A stretch of 64,000 nucleotides of DNA from Lolium rigidum (Eukaryota > Streptophyta > Magnoliopsida > Poales > Poaceae): NCBI RefSeq assembly GCF_022539505.1, contig NW_025900018.1, positions 62,001 through 126,000 on the forward strand. The letters are read 5' to 3'. Under the pieces are notes generated by a model, which was not told the origin of the DNA, did not search any database, and was given only the letters and a program-made list of their open reading frames with translations. The position numbers and the translations under genes are program-made. Positions within the stretch are counted from its first letter, which is position 1. Each line of letters begins with the position of its first letter. This document shows positions 22,901 through 35,330 of this stretch, in pieces.

Positions 22901-22999
22901 AACCATTTTGGTGCAAAATTTCACAAATTCAATGCAAATGCATGCATGCTTATGCACAACTAGCAACAAATATTGGATTAACAAACATGGGATGTTACA
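19978..22999 (-). repeat. 3' LTR of the 9.6 kb gypsy element
   Basis: 3022 bp. It contains a GC-rich block at 22060-22740, open in many frames on both strands, and a CRE-like cluster at 22041-22070. Confidence 0.95.
22041..22070. promoter_or_regulatory. bZIP-type TGACGTCA pair in 3' LTR
   Basis: TGACGTGG at 22041 and perfect palindromes TGACGTCA at 22052-22059 and 22063-22070, spaced 11 bp. Such sites bind plant bZIP factors (C-box/as-1 type). The same cluster occurs in the other LTR. Confidence 0.45.
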
Positions 23000-25900
23000 A
23001 CTCTACCCCCTTACAAGAATCTCGTCCCCGAGATTCCTAAGGTAGGAAAAGAGAAGGTAACAAGGACTACGACGGTCTTCAACGAGCTTGTTGATACCAC
23101 ACCGATCTTCTTTGTTGAGGAAGTTCATCCACCACACCATGAAGAAGTTGACCCACATCACCATGAAGAGCTCTTCATATTGCTTTCTTCACTCTAAAGG
23201 AAAGAGGGAATAACACTGGACGGTGGATCTTTACAAAGATCGAGTATCTCATGGTCAACTCATGGAAGGAGTGTTTAAAAACAACTCTTGAGCTAACAAA
23301 CATGAAACACGTCAAGTTAAGTTAACGGAGGAGAGAAAAGAAGTTTCAAATTTTTGGTAGACAATTGCTCCACGCTTGATAAGAACACGAAGGACAAGGT
23401 AGCGAGGAGTTAAACTGTCTTTGATACCATGACGAGGCACTCTTAGAGAGGGTGACTCGTGGAAACACAAATGATTATCCAACCATAGCAACTTTGGATT
23501 TAAGAATCATAGTCACTTTTCTGGCATGGGTACATGAAATGATTGTTGTCTACTCAAAAGGTCGGGGCCTAGATGATCGACGAATTCACACAACGTGTGA
23601 ATTGATTAGAATTTCAGGTACTGGCCAACGGAAAGGGAAGGGTACTGGCTAGGGAAGTTCCAAGGATCGGTGGGGAGTGAAATTTATCCAAACGAAGTTG
23701 CTGCCACCGGAGAAATGATTTCAAGGGATTGACCGAGGGACATTTAGCAACTCTGCTTATAAAATTCTCCTTGATGTTATAGACACCAATGTTTGACTAT
23801 TGACGAGCCTTCAATAGGTCATCGAGTCAAGGTCGGACTTCAGAATTGAAAAGACGCTATGAGGGCAACTCTAAGAATAAGCCGCACAATATCCTCACGG
23901 GGAGTGGTTATTCTTGATGATTCAAGAGATTATGGCATCAGGCCTTCCGACTAATTGTGTTAACCACGACATCAAATCTTGTCAGATTTACAAAGAGACC
24001 TAAGCCAAAAATCCTTGAGAAACACCAACCATCATCGCCACTTGAGATTCAGCTTAGGTTAGGTGTAAAGATTCTTTTGGACTCGGAATGTTTGAATGTA
24101 ATATTTGCAACAGTTACCACCAAGGTAAAGTCGCTAGATTCTCAAGGTATGGACCATAATGTCAAGCTCCAAAGGATTGAGCTAGATTGCGTAATACATG
24201 TGGTTGCGACTGCAAAAGCAATTGCGTGCACATGAACCTGCAATGTAACACAAGTGAGTCCTTGTTGGGACATCAAAGAAGGTTTTGAAGCTCTTAAACT
24301 TCTTCTCTTTCTTGAACAAACCAGTCAGTGGCTTAGTGTGCATAGAGGAACGTTTCAAAGAATGGAGGTAACAACCTTCCATCTTAAGAATACTTCGCAC
24401 ATGCATGGCCGACTTGCGATGGTTCCCGAGGAAAACAAAGGAAACTTGACTCGAATTCATGGCGACATCTTTCAGCAAATGCACATGAACCTGAGAAGGT
24501 CACTTCTGTCATCCAGAACACATACTTAGTGATGACACAAAGTTGGTTCTTATAAGTTTCCAACATTAGTGCCACTTGTCCAATATGAACCTCTTTAAAC
24601 ATGGAGAGAATAAGGATGTCATCGATGGGCACAACAACAAACTTATCAAGATACTCCAATGAGGGACTCATATTCTATACGGACTCGGTAGAAATATTGG
24701 TCAGAACAAAGGACATGAAGGTATACTCAGACGAGACACTATGCGTATAAACATCATCAAGATAGTCCTTGGAACTGAGTTTGATTTGACGATAGCCCAA
24801 ACTCAAATCAAATATGGGGAATATAGCACATCCATAAAAGGAGATACCTTCTGACTTCAACACAAACAACACCAGACATCCCTTTATGAAGGAACAAAGT
24901 TGGATAGACCTTTTGTCTTTCAACTCTCCAAGTTGTTGATTAAGCTCAACCAACTAGTCCAAGGTTATCCAGCACGGTTCTTGGAGAAGGGGTAGTGGAA
25001 CGAACCAACGTACTCATGAACTCGACAACACGGTCATGTAACAACATGGTGATACTCCTAGAAAGACAACCAGAATATCACGAACCACCGGTATATCACT
25101 GAATTCAATAGGGGAACTTGCTTTACAAAGCAAACGATATGGTCTTGAGAGCTTTGGTATCAACCTAACTCTTTGACCGAAGATGTGCGCCTGAACGAAT
25201 AGACTTGGCATCACAGTCAAACTTCGCTTAGTGATTGGTTAACCAATCGTGCTAGGGATGACACAATTGTCCTTGGATTTCAGGGCAATTAGAATTGCTA
25301 AGAATCTCGGATGGCCACATCAATAAGTACACCCGAACATTTCCAAGCATAGACAGATCGGAGGAAGGGTGAGTAAAGACGTGCAAGAGCATCACTTCAT
25401 CAATAAGGTCATGATACAACACGATCTCTTGATATAAAAGAGGGTGATACTCTAAGTAGAACAGAACAGAAGCTAACGAGGCCTCTTAATCTGCAGATTA
25501 CAAAACTTTGACCAAGTCTTTGAAATGGATAAGGTACTGGAGTTTGTTTCTCCTGACATACCGAAATGGAAGGTCTGGACGAACCACAAGGATAATATGC
25601 ATTGAAAAACACCAATGCACATTTACAACTTGTCTGCTAACTAGCAGACAAAGATCGGAAAGCAACTAAAGAGGAAGAACATGATCGAGAACAGAATTCC
25701 TGAGAGGTAGATGCACAAGTTATCACTATTGGGAAACTTATGCTGAAAAGGGAGGTGTGGTAGAGTCATGGACATAGATGCGAGACTCACAAAGAGCACT
25801 CTTGTCATGATCTGTTTGGTTCGATGAAAGAACCTCTGCGATAGCTAGTGGAAGGGAAAGATTTTTATTGCCGCAGTTCAACACGACAATAACCACAAGC

Positions 25901-26587
25901 TTGAAGACTAGCTTGACTTGAATTTAGCCATCTCGATGTAATGTTTGAACATTAACACCAGTGTTCAATGGCATGGATCTTGGGTTAAAGGCCAGCTTCA
26001 TGTACTAAGATTCATAAAATAGAATCCAGCACAATCGGGGACCTTCGGTTCAAGTCCAAGGGTTAAAACCCGAAAAAGGAGTAACTACTAGATGAGTGAC
26101 ACAGAGAACACTGCGAGGTAGTAATCACGGTGTAGCTTCTAGAAGATGTGCATAGCTTCCGAAGTACCCAAACAAATAAAAAGGAGGCATTCAAGGCGAA
26201 AGGAAACCTCGAAGCCTAAAACAGAAGGATGTGGAACCCACAAAATGGAGAGATCATGACGGAAAGGAATCTCTCTATTGAAACAAAACAAGACAGAGGA
26301 AGCACGGAACACACACTACTCTAGAACTCTGCACTAGGTCAACTGGTTTTGGAACGACATGCCCTTGAGGCACCTAAATTTGAAAGACTAGAAGAGATAG
26401 AAAAACTTTCAAAACAACACAAGGAAAGACACCTTAGAAGTAGAGCGATACCAGATAAGGAGTAAAAAGAATCCTAATCAGATTTTCGAAAATACTTTTA
26501 GCTTTCAATAGTTTTCACAAACACTAGACTCAACATCGACCAGCAGAAAGGGTTTCCTACAGGCAGTCCTGCTCTGATACCAAAACC
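23000..26587 (-). pseudogene. interior of the gypsy element with RT/protease traces
   Basis: On the minus strand, 25220-25014 resembles the protease-RT linker (IPVVRDILVVF), 24953-24675 the RT N-terminal half (LNQQLGELKDKR, LSLGYRQIKLSS, FMSFVLTN) and 24671-24384 the palm (LDKFVVVPIDDILI; a chromovirus RT would have V-F-I-D-D). Stops and frameshifts fill the rest. The motifs are those of Del/Tekay-type chromoviruses; no integrase or chromodomain was recognised. Confidence 0.65.
26570..26587 (-). other. tRNA-iMet primer binding site
   Basis: Directly beside the 5' LTR end, the minus strand reads ggttttggtatcagagc. This fixes the orientation of the element. Confidence 0.9.
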
Positions 26588-29500
26588 TGTGGCACCACCG
26601 GGATCAGGGTTAGACAAATACCAGATCTTCGTCTGACATAAGCCTAACCTAGAGCTCGAGAGACTACAGTGAGAGAATCGGTAACACAACAGTGACTCTA
26701 CGACTCAAAGAGGTAATACAAGCTCATAAGCGAGCGAAGAACCAAAGCATTACAAGCGAGAGGTCAACGACCGACATACATCAATCAACGGAAGCAAAGT
26801 TATGCTATTAGACATAGCCAGATAGCAAAAGGCCTAAGAGGCCAGGAGCATAACGGCGACGTCCCAGCCCATAGATTCCAGGCTGCCACCTGGGAACCCC
26901 AAGCTACTCGTCGATGTTGACCTAGAAACCACCATCTGTTGGAGCGACTTCGTCTGAAATAAGAGCATGCAAAGCTGAGTACAGGGACTCAGCAAGACTT
27001 AGTACAACCTTTTAGCAAAGCGGGTATGCGGGGTTTCTGTGGAGCTTCTTTTGCGTAAAGCCAGTTTTCCTTTATTAAACAAGAGGGGGAAGAAGCTCGA
27101 CTACTCAGAACCTTTAAAAATGGATAAGAGAGCGATATCCCTAGCTCTACTGATCATCATATTGTATCCACCAATCTTCATCATCTCGAACCACTATCCT
27201 CGGATTACCCCCTCAACACCCGGAGAAGGTATCCGTAAACACACATTGTTTCCAAGTTTTACGATCAGGTTAAAGTTCTCTATGATCTCCACGTCCGTTC
27301 CCAAGTCGTCCGTAACCGTGGACACGGCTTTTCGAAAAGATTTAACCCTGCAGGGGTGCACAACTTTACCCACACGTGCCAACCGATTCTTAGTGCCAGA
27401 ACATTAGCTCTCTTCCTTGGAGAGCCGACAGAGAGTGGTTGACCACGGCCTTTACCTTGCTGTCGCCGAGACCATGAGTCACGCGCTAAGGATTATTCCG
27501 CCGTAACGGGTCAAGTCCCGAAGTCGGTCCTTAACGATGTGAGCCGAGGTGGGTTTCCCCGAGGCCGCAACCCCCGACCACCACGACCACGCTTACACCG
27601 CTCGTTATGTACCTTTAACCCCCAAGCAAAATGCAATGCATATGACCAGGTAACGCGCAAACTATGTGACTCATGGAATCTACTAGGCAAGTTAGTGAGT
27701 CGAGAGGGTACCATAATAGGGCCTCGTGTGGTTGTACGCTCGGTCTTGGTTCAAGAGGCGAGAACTCGGTTCCTAGGGTCGGCAGAAACGAAACAACCCA
27801 CCACATCCCAATGTGGCCTCTCGTCTGAGCCTTTAATCATGTTCAACAATATCTCTACACTTACCACGTCAACCTGTCATGCTAGATTCATTTCATTGTA
27901 TGGCTCCAGTCCGAAGACTGGAGTAGTAGCGTAACAAACTAAGCATGGCTAAGCATAAAGAGATAAAGGCTCTAGCGACGCACACATGCTCAACCTAGTT
28001 ATGCTAGGAGCAGTGGATTAGGTATTTGAGGCTACAAGGGTGGAACATGCAATAGATAGGGTAACTCTACCTATCGATAAAAGACAGTTGAATCGTGTGC
28101 AATATGTAGGAACCAGAAGTAAAAGCATTTCAAAAACATATATGAACCAGGCTAGGGCTTGCCTTTGTCCCTGACAAACTGAAGGGGATCTTCGATACAT
28201 GCTTGACTTGTTCGTCGGTGGACAATATTGATCTTCGGTGTTGTCGTCCTTCATCATCTTGGGCACGTGTTCTATCGATCGCGAAGAACAAATACCGGAA
28301 AGGTAGAAGAACAATCAACACGTGGCATCGATGCAATGCGCATTCAAAGATGATGACATGACATGTTAATTAGGTACTAGAGCTAACCCTAAGACATGAT
28401 TGTCAAATTAAATGGAATTCGAATGCATGAAACATTGCATTTCGATGACTTCCATAAAGTGGTGTTTCGTTATTCTAACAAAATTGTTAATTGAAGTTGT
28501 TCAAAAATGCATGATGAAAGCTTAGATGGATAGGTTTCACTTTTCCGGTCATTTTGACATATTATACTCCTTTTTCTGAATTAAAATGAATTACTTATGA
28601 ACTAAGCAAGAATTAAACATTTTCTGAAAATTAGAAAAAGGAATTGTGACGTGGGCATGACGTCATGATGACGTCAGCCACGCCATGAGCTCCCTGTGGA
28701 GCTCGGCCGGATTTCAATCCGCCGATTCGGAGGGCGATAGGGGCGTGCGCTAGGGGGAAAAGGGCCGGCTCGACGCGGGGAACCTTTGGGTGGCGGCGCC
28801 GCCCGCGAATGGTCGCCGGAGCGACCACGGCGGCGATGGCCGGCGGCCGAGCTCGCGAGTGCTCGTCGCGGGGGCGGACCGGAGCGAGAGGGAGGAAACG
28901 GAGGGGACCGGGAGGTTCCCCAGCTCACCGGCCAGCGCGTGGAGGTCGACGGCGTCGCCGGAGGTGGCCGGGAACGCCGGCGAGAGGCGGTGGCCGGCGG
29001 CTCGAGCTCCGGTCGATTTGGCCGATTCCGGCCCCGTCGGCGTGCGCCGGGCCGGCGGAGGAGGAAGGGGCGTCGAGGCGGAGCCGTTGGCGGCGGCGGC
29101 TTGGCGCGGGGAGGTCGAGAAGGGCGGCGACGGCGAGGTCCGGCCGGGGCTAGGGTTTGGCCTCCCGTGCATAGAGAGAGAGAGGAAGGAGGGCGCCGGG
29201 GGGAAGCGAGGTCGGGAGGGAGGGAGGCGTGCGGGGAGGCTCTCCGGGACGTCGTCCTCATCCGCGGGGCGAGCAGGAGGTGGCCGTGCGGGCGCTTGGC
29301 GCGGCCACGCAGGTGCCTGCGTGTGAGGAAGAAGAGGACAAGGGCAAATTTACCCTTAACCCCCTGGTTTTCTTGTTATTTTTCTCTGAGATGAAAACAT
29401 GACAGAATTTGATAATTTTAGGGTATTTTGAGCCCATATTTTGAGGGGGTTTTTGCACAAAATTTTGTTAGAGCAAAATACAACATTTGCAACTTTGTTT

Positions 29501-29601
29501 CAAACCATTTTGGTGCAAAATTTCACAAATTCAATGCAAATGCATGCATGCTTATGCACAACTAGCAACAAATATTGGATTAACAAACATGGGATGTTAC
29601 A
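26588..29601 (-). repeat. 5' LTR of the 9.6 kb gypsy element
   Basis: 3014 bp, partner of 19978-22999. Differences concentrate in the GC-rich block, mostly CCG/CGG here against CTG/CAG in the other copy. Confidence 0.95.
28651..28676. promoter_or_regulatory. bZIP-type TGACGTCA pair in 5' LTR
   Basis: TGACGTCA at 28658-28665 and 28669-28676, same spacing as in the partner LTR. This copy would be the active promoter LTR. Confidence 0.45.
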
Positions 29602-29806
29602 ACTTCCCCGTTACCTCTGAGACCAACGAGATGCCGCCGGAGGCGGTGGCGGTAGGTATTGCCCCCTAGACCGCCAATCACATGTGTGATGTGTCATGTG
29701 GCGCTTGGCTACCATTCGCCACTGTACTTTTGCCAATTTTGGTCACGCGCGATCTTTCTTGTTAATTCGTTGGGCAGGCTGCCCGATTCGGCAAAATTTC
29801 GCACCT

Positions 29807-30874
29807 GGGCAGACGGGTCGCGTGGGATCTGGATTGCGGAGTAGTGTATGCGCCCCATACCGTTGATCAGGGATCACTCGTTGCAAGTTGCAGACTTGCG
29901 GCCAACAACCGGCCATGTGCTTCGCCCGTCCAAACGGATGCGGCGCATATGCTCCCCAATCGCCTCAAAGTGCGCGTTGTTCCTCTGCTTCCCTGACACG
30001 TGCATTCTCTCCGTTTTTATAGTCCCGCGACTGTAGCAGCGTTCGGACAGCGTTGTTCATCTGTCGGCTGCATTCTCCCCGCACCACCAAGTGCCAGAGA
30101 AATCGCTCACGTAAAGATTTTGTGGTTGGAAACGTAAGCAGATTACCATCGCTCCGAATAAAAGATGGACAAAAGGTGGTTATATACAGTGGGATTAAGC
30201 TAGTCGTGCGAACCAGTGAAGTGGAGGAATAGATTCGATAGATACAACATGAAATTCTAGCAAGACCACATACATTGAGGACATAAACATCATACGGAGC
30301 TGAACCGTCCGCGTTTGTGTTGGCGTGTTGGCGATGTGGCGATGTCAGCGAAGAGGTTGTTGATGTTCAGTACACGAGCGCTCCCAAAAACCTGATCATG
30401 CAAATCTACGAGAGGCAGAGTTTCAAAAGCATACCGTAAGACATGAGTTGGTGGCGAAAAGTTTTGGAAGGACGTGGTCTCATGTGTTGCGCATGCGTGA
30501 CACGTCTAGGGTGATGAGCGGCTTCTTTAAAGACAACGAAAACGAAACAAAAGGTCACAGAGAAACTGAGGAGACGAACATGACATTTCAGCTTCGAATA
30601 GAAAACACGTTTAAATTTTCCAAAACATGCTCAACAAAAAAATGAAAGACAGGATAGCTTGTACACAATGCTTAGATGGTTTCTCAGCTCGGATCCTTTC
30701 CAAAAACCCAACCAATTTGCGCGTAGTGACAAGACGGCGTGTGTAGACCTCTTCTTCTCATGCGAATTCATCATGGAAAAAATCATTCTTGTAAAGAATT
30801 CAAATCGTTATAAGCTAGCAATGTGTGGCTAAATTATTCTCATTAATAAATATTGGGCTGGCCCAATAGTTCTA
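29807..30874. other. intergenic sequence without recognisable feature
   Basis: Only short unrelated open frames; no gene or repeat ends identified. Confidence 0.4.
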
Positions 30875-30977
30875 CTCCCTATGATCCATATTAGTTGCCA
30901 CTAATATAGATGTATCTACATATATTTTAGTTTAGGATACATCCATATTAGTGGCAAGTAATATGAATTGGTGGGAG
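30875..30977. mobile_element. Stowaway (Tc1/mariner) MITE
   Basis: 103 bp with long inverted arms (ctccctatgatccatatta / taatatgaattggtgggag) and TA on both sides (30873-30874, 30978-30979). Confidence 0.85.
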
Positions 30978-31299
30978 TAACATTTACCTCGATGATTCCT
31001 AATTAGTTTCTCTTTTCCTTCCTTCCGATGGTTAGTAGGGCTGCCGCGTTTGCAGACGACGAACGGCCTCAGATTTTTTTTTAAATGGAGGCAAAAGCTT
31101 TGCCGCATCATTAATTAAGAATAAAGTGCCTAGTTTTTAGAACAAAATCAGGCGAAAACCTACAACAACCGATTCCTGCCCATTCAAACACCGCCCACCC
31201 ATGAACAACCGGACCCAAACACCGCCCACACCCTCGGGTCCTTTTTGGCTTTTGCATATTCCACCATCCCTTTCATGTCTTCTCCTTTCCGATTTCTCT

Positions 31300-34200
31300 T
31301 CTTTTTCATTCACGTCTGCATTGCTCCTACAAACATCCCCATATTAGTGCACAGAGCCAGAGAGAACTGGTAAGGTTTCCCTCTAATGTCTCGTCTTTTC
31401 ACCCAAATCTTTTTCTCTTGATTCTCGATCTTTTTCTGAGAGCGAGAAAGGAAGATTCTGCCTGGATAAGGGCGAAAGATTTGAAAGTAGTAAAGCACTT
31501 CCCGTGTGTGTCCGGCACTATTGATCACCGATATACAGCAGAGCTTTGCAAGCATCATACTGGCATAGTGGCACGGATGTAGTAGGAGAAATCAGCTCCA
31601 CTCATTACAGTTCCAGGAGATAACTGTTGAAGGACAGCAACTAGGGGTAAAGATCTACCATGGCCAAGTGACAACGCGTTGATCGCCATCGCCGTTAGAA
31701 ATAAGTAGCTTGCACGGTTTCGTTAGGGGGTCCTATCTACTTTGTTCTCTTCTCTGGACAGGGATGTTGCGAGTGAAATGCAGTGACTTTATTTTGGTGA
31801 TTGAAGTGTCATGTTATTGGTGTTATACACACACGTGCCCGTCATCTACAAATCCCCGGCCATTTGCATTTCATTCCAGCAGTTCCAGTCTATCGGAAGT
31901 CGGTCAAGAACTGCCGAAAGAAGGCCAGAGGATTAGCTAAAAGAAACGAGAAACGTGGTGTCAAGCCCTAGCCAGATCGATCTAATCATAACCTGGCCCG
32001 TTCACTGGCACCAGTTGAGCGCCACCAAATCCACCATGCGTGCTTGCTCCCCGTGAGCTACGTGCATTTACGGGTCTGCCTTAAGCATAAAGAATGCTCA
32101 ATGACGGACGGACGAAAAATTGACAGCGACCAGGAGCAGAGAGTTTCATTTTCACGTCCGCATTTTTCCTAGAATCATCCCCATAGTAGTGCACAGAGAA
32201 CGATATAAGTTTTAGTCTGCTATCCCCTTTTTTGGTCAAACTCTTTTCTACCTTTGGTTCTCGATCTTTTTCGAAAGCGAGAAAGGAAGATTTTGCCTAG
32301 ATAAAACGCTCCCCCCCCCCCCCCTCCTCTTCGTTAAAGTAATGCACGGAAGTTTACAAATCATGGGCCGCTTAAAGTTGCAATATGAAGAAAAGTTAAT
32401 GGAATAAAGCATAAAAAAGGTCCTATACATCTTGTATTTAAATGGGTTGGCGCCAGCCAGCCTCATAAAAATAGCCCGTATGACCGACATCAATCGGTTG
32501 CAACCAATATTCAAACGTTTCTACTTTTTGCATGAAGGAGCTCCGTAGGCTGCAGATAACAAGGAAGTTGAAACTATGGTCTTGTTAAAAATAGCATCAT
32601 TTTAGCAATTTTAAATTGCCCAAACTATTGCACAAACTCCTACACGAATTTGAGACATACTTTTCTTTTCAATATCATTCAGCCAATTGCTAAACATAGT
32701 AGTAATATTAGCTGAAGGTGATACACTATACGATAAAAAACGAACAACTCTCCAAACTGATTTTGCAAAAGAGTAGGAACTAAAAAGGTGCACAATTGAT
32801 TCATGTGAATCACAAATGTCACATCCAGTATCCCCGTTTCACTATCTTTTAATGGTTACCTTTCCTGAGCAATATGTTTCGTACTAAGAAATTACATAAA
32901 GATACTAATCTTTAACAGTACTTTTAATTTCCATGGGTATATCTAGTATATAACCATTCAAATAGTCCTTATACATAGACTTAACCGAGAACCCTCCCGA
33001 TGAAGTCAAGCTCCACACAAATCTTCGAGCTCAGGAGATAAATTAAACCCCATGAATCTCTCCGCTAGGTCCAGCCTTATAATCGTTTAACAATCTTCTG
33101 AAACCTATATTCAGTGGTGAGTATAATAATACGTGGTCAATCATAACACTTTTCTATCGCATGATATTATGAAGAGATGGATACGGATTTGCAAGAGAGG
33201 TACCACCGAACCAAGAATACTCCTAGAACTGAGTGTTGTCCCCATCTCCACGACAAAAGAACCTCGGTCAAAAATAATCTTGTTTCACCCAATAATCCCT
33301 TCCAAATGGCAGAATCAATTGGTTTAGCTTGTATTTGGGACAATGTTTTGTGCCGGAGATACTGCTTATGTAGTAGCTCAACCCACACCCCGCCCTCATT
33401 AAGTAATTTTAACTACCATCTGTGGAGTAAACATTTTTTTTCAACTAGTTCAAAATTTCTAAACCACCCTAATTTCTAGGGTGGCAAATGATGTTCCATT
33501 TTGTTGAGCGGTATTTCTTTTTTTATGTTGATTATTTTGCCAAAATAAACGTGATCAGTAGTAGTCAAATATTTTCGTTGCCCTGTGAGTATTTTATAAA
33601 AATACAGAAGAAACATTAATTAGCATAAGATGATTTTCATATGTGAGCATCTTACCTACTCAACAGGCTAGTTTTCATTCAAAGCGATATTCTACCAGTT
33701 TCCATTCTTTATTATGCAGTATTCCGTAATAAACATAAATGCCTAAATATTTAAAATAGGAAGATTTGAAAGCACTTCCCGTTTGTGTCGGGAGGGCTAT
33801 CGATCAGCGATCCACAGTACTGCTTGGAGCCTTGGACACTAGTACTTATTTGGAAGAGATCAGCTCCATAGATCAGTGACCATGACCGTCGACTACTACT
33901 ACTACCATGACGGCTTGTCTCCTTACCGGAAATAGCTGTGACAAGAAAGCAACTTATAGGGTAAGGATGACAACGCGTAACAACTTGCATTTTGTCTTTT
34001 TAAGATGATTTTGTGAATGCAATGCAATGTTGGTGTGTTGTACACACACGTGCACGTCATCTAAAACCCCCTCCCACTTGTGTTTGGTTCCAGCAGTCGT
34101 AGTCTCTCAGCAGAGTCATAAACTGCCGAAAGAGGGCGAGTGGATTAGTTAAAAGAAGCGAGAAATGTCATGTCACATGGCATAGCCTCATCGAACTAAT

Positions 34201-34345
34201 CAAGTAATCATATTCCCGTTCTCTGGCACCAGCCGATCAAAACCATACTTGTTTGCTTGCCATGTGCTACGTGCATTTCGGCTCCACCTTAAGCATAAAG
34301 AATGTTCAATCACGGGTAAACAGCTAGACGAAAATTTGACGGCGA
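31300..34345. repeat. diverged tandem duplication, second copy split by a LINE
   Basis: Copy 1 spans about 31300-32138 and copy 2 about 32139-34345. Shared ordered blocks include gtgcacagag, ctcgatctttttc, gcgagaaaggaagatt, gcacttcccgt, cacacacgtgc, aactgccgaaaga and ttaagcataaagaatg. Copy 2 is interrupted from about 32311 to 33757. No conserved reading frame was seen. Confidence 0.75.
32311..33757 (-). mobile_element. LINE (L1-like) fragment in second duplication copy
   Basis: The minus strand encodes plant LINE 3' sequence: WVELLHKQYLRHKTLSQIQ...DSAIWKGLL (33388-33167) and, downstream, CDICDSHESI..HLFSSYSFAKSVWRVV...FSNWLNDIEKK...VGVCAIVWAIW (about 32840-32600), the zinc-ribbon region after RT. 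The left border is a run of 14 C (32311-32324) instead of the T-run expected for a minus-strand LINE tail. Confidence 0.65.
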
Positions 34346-34792
34346 CAAGTACAGCCTATTTTTGTGTGAAGAACACCACTTGTCTACCTCTCACAACCAA
34401 TTGATTTAGTTACTTTTCATGTAACCTTTCGTAAAAGATTATCGACTTCACGAGTCGGTTAGTTAACATGATCTTTGTGCTAAACAATCGACTTGTGGCT
34501 GAGAAGGGTTCTTTTTTTCTTCTTCTTCTGTTTCCCCTGCCAAAATGAGCAGCATGCATCACGTGTTCCCTCCAAAACATAGCAGTAGCAGCAAAAAGTA
34601 GCACTAAGAAAAGGGGTGACGTTGAATGGATTATGTGTGGTGGATATAAGGCTCCGATGCATACATGTGTTTAGTTATACCCGGGGAGCTGCAGAACATA
34701 TCTGAATACTAAATTGTCATCCATGTAGGAACATTATGCTCCCTAGTAGTATGTGGGGCCCAACAAACGGATGGAACATTCCGGAGGAAGAA
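34346..34792. other. intergenic sequence without recognisable feature
   Basis: No supported coding or repeat feature. Confidence 0.4.
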
Positions 34793-35045
34793 TTAGAGCA
34801 TCTCCAGCCGCGTCCCCCAAACCGTCCCCCAAACCGCGCCGGATTGAGCGTTTGGGGGACGTGTTTTGTTCGTGCCGCGTTTGGAGGACGTCGCTCCCCA
34901 GCCGCGTCCCCCAAACGCCGCCCCCAAATATTAAAAGTATTTTTTTTGGCTAGAAAGAAACTATTTAATAATATTCAAATCGGTTGAACATAAACAAATT
35001 ATATATAAAAATTCGAAAAAATATAATTAAATACATATAAACTAT

Positions 35046-35330
35046 CTACTTCTTCTTCTTCGCTGATGGCCCCGCCTCGTCGTCGTCATCGCGGTGGCGC
35101 TTCCTGCTCGTCACCTCTTCCGAAGAGGCGGTGTCGGCGCTCGACGCGTCGTCGTCGCCGGTGCTCGTCGGCTGCGCCTTGGCCTTGGCCTTGGCCTTGG
35201 CCTTGGCCTTGGCGGCCTTCGCCTTGGAAGCCTTCGCCTTGGCCGCCTTCGCCTTCGCACGGGCCACCGCCGCCGCCGCGGCCTCGCTCTCTTCTTCCTC
35301 CTCCTCCCAGCCCAGCCATTCCTCCTCGCC
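35046..35330 (-). CDS. Lys-Ala-repeat ORF in Harbinger element, doubtful
   Basis: The C-terminal part of a minus-strand frame, ending at 35046, has an EEEEE run, a KAKA repeat and a basic KKKK end. The repeat comes from the hexamer gccttg repeated about six times at 35176-35212. It could be a nuclear protein of an ORF1-like kind or simply an open frame through low-complexity DNA; no domain was recognised. The start is not determined. Confidence 0.25.
   Translation of the reverse strand, partial: GEEEWLGWEEEEEESEAAAAAVARAKAKAAKAKASKAKAAKAKAKAKAKAKAQPTSTGDDDASSADTASSEEVTSRKRHRDDDDEAGPSAKKKK
35176..35212. repeat. gccttg hexamer microsatellite
   Basis: Six tandem ccttgg units within the Harbinger element. 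Confidence 0.85.

Larger units (their letters stand above)
19978..29601 (-). mobile_element. Ty3/gypsy element, 3.0 kb LTRs, decayed interior
   Basis: Two long LTRs (19978-22999, 26588-29601) are flanked by the 5-base duplication ACTTC (19973-19977, 29602-29606). On the minus strand the 5' LTR ends ...ggtgccaca and is followed by a primer site ttttggtatcagagcagg (about 26587-26570), complementary to tRNA-iMet. The 3' LTR begins tgtaacatccc after the polypurine tract aagggggtagagt (about 23012-23000). The 3.6 kb interior keeps only degenerate protease/RT traces. Near-identical LTRs with a dead interior mean it was probably mobilised in trans. Confidence 0.95.
19262..29806. mobile_element. long inverted repeat flanking the gypsy element: possible MULE
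   Basis: About 120 bp at 19262-19380 matches the reverse complement of about 29680-29806 (shared words gaccaaaatt, caaaagta, gtggcg, atgacaca). Removing the gypsy element leaves about 670 bp between the arms. The left interior has HNRLKWHLIGLGWTLASNEKWVMLPPSEE in an open frame followed by a GT donor-like site (19380-19495), like a captured exon. The ends and target duplication could not be fixed, so the class (Mutator-like) is inference. Confidence 0.45.
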
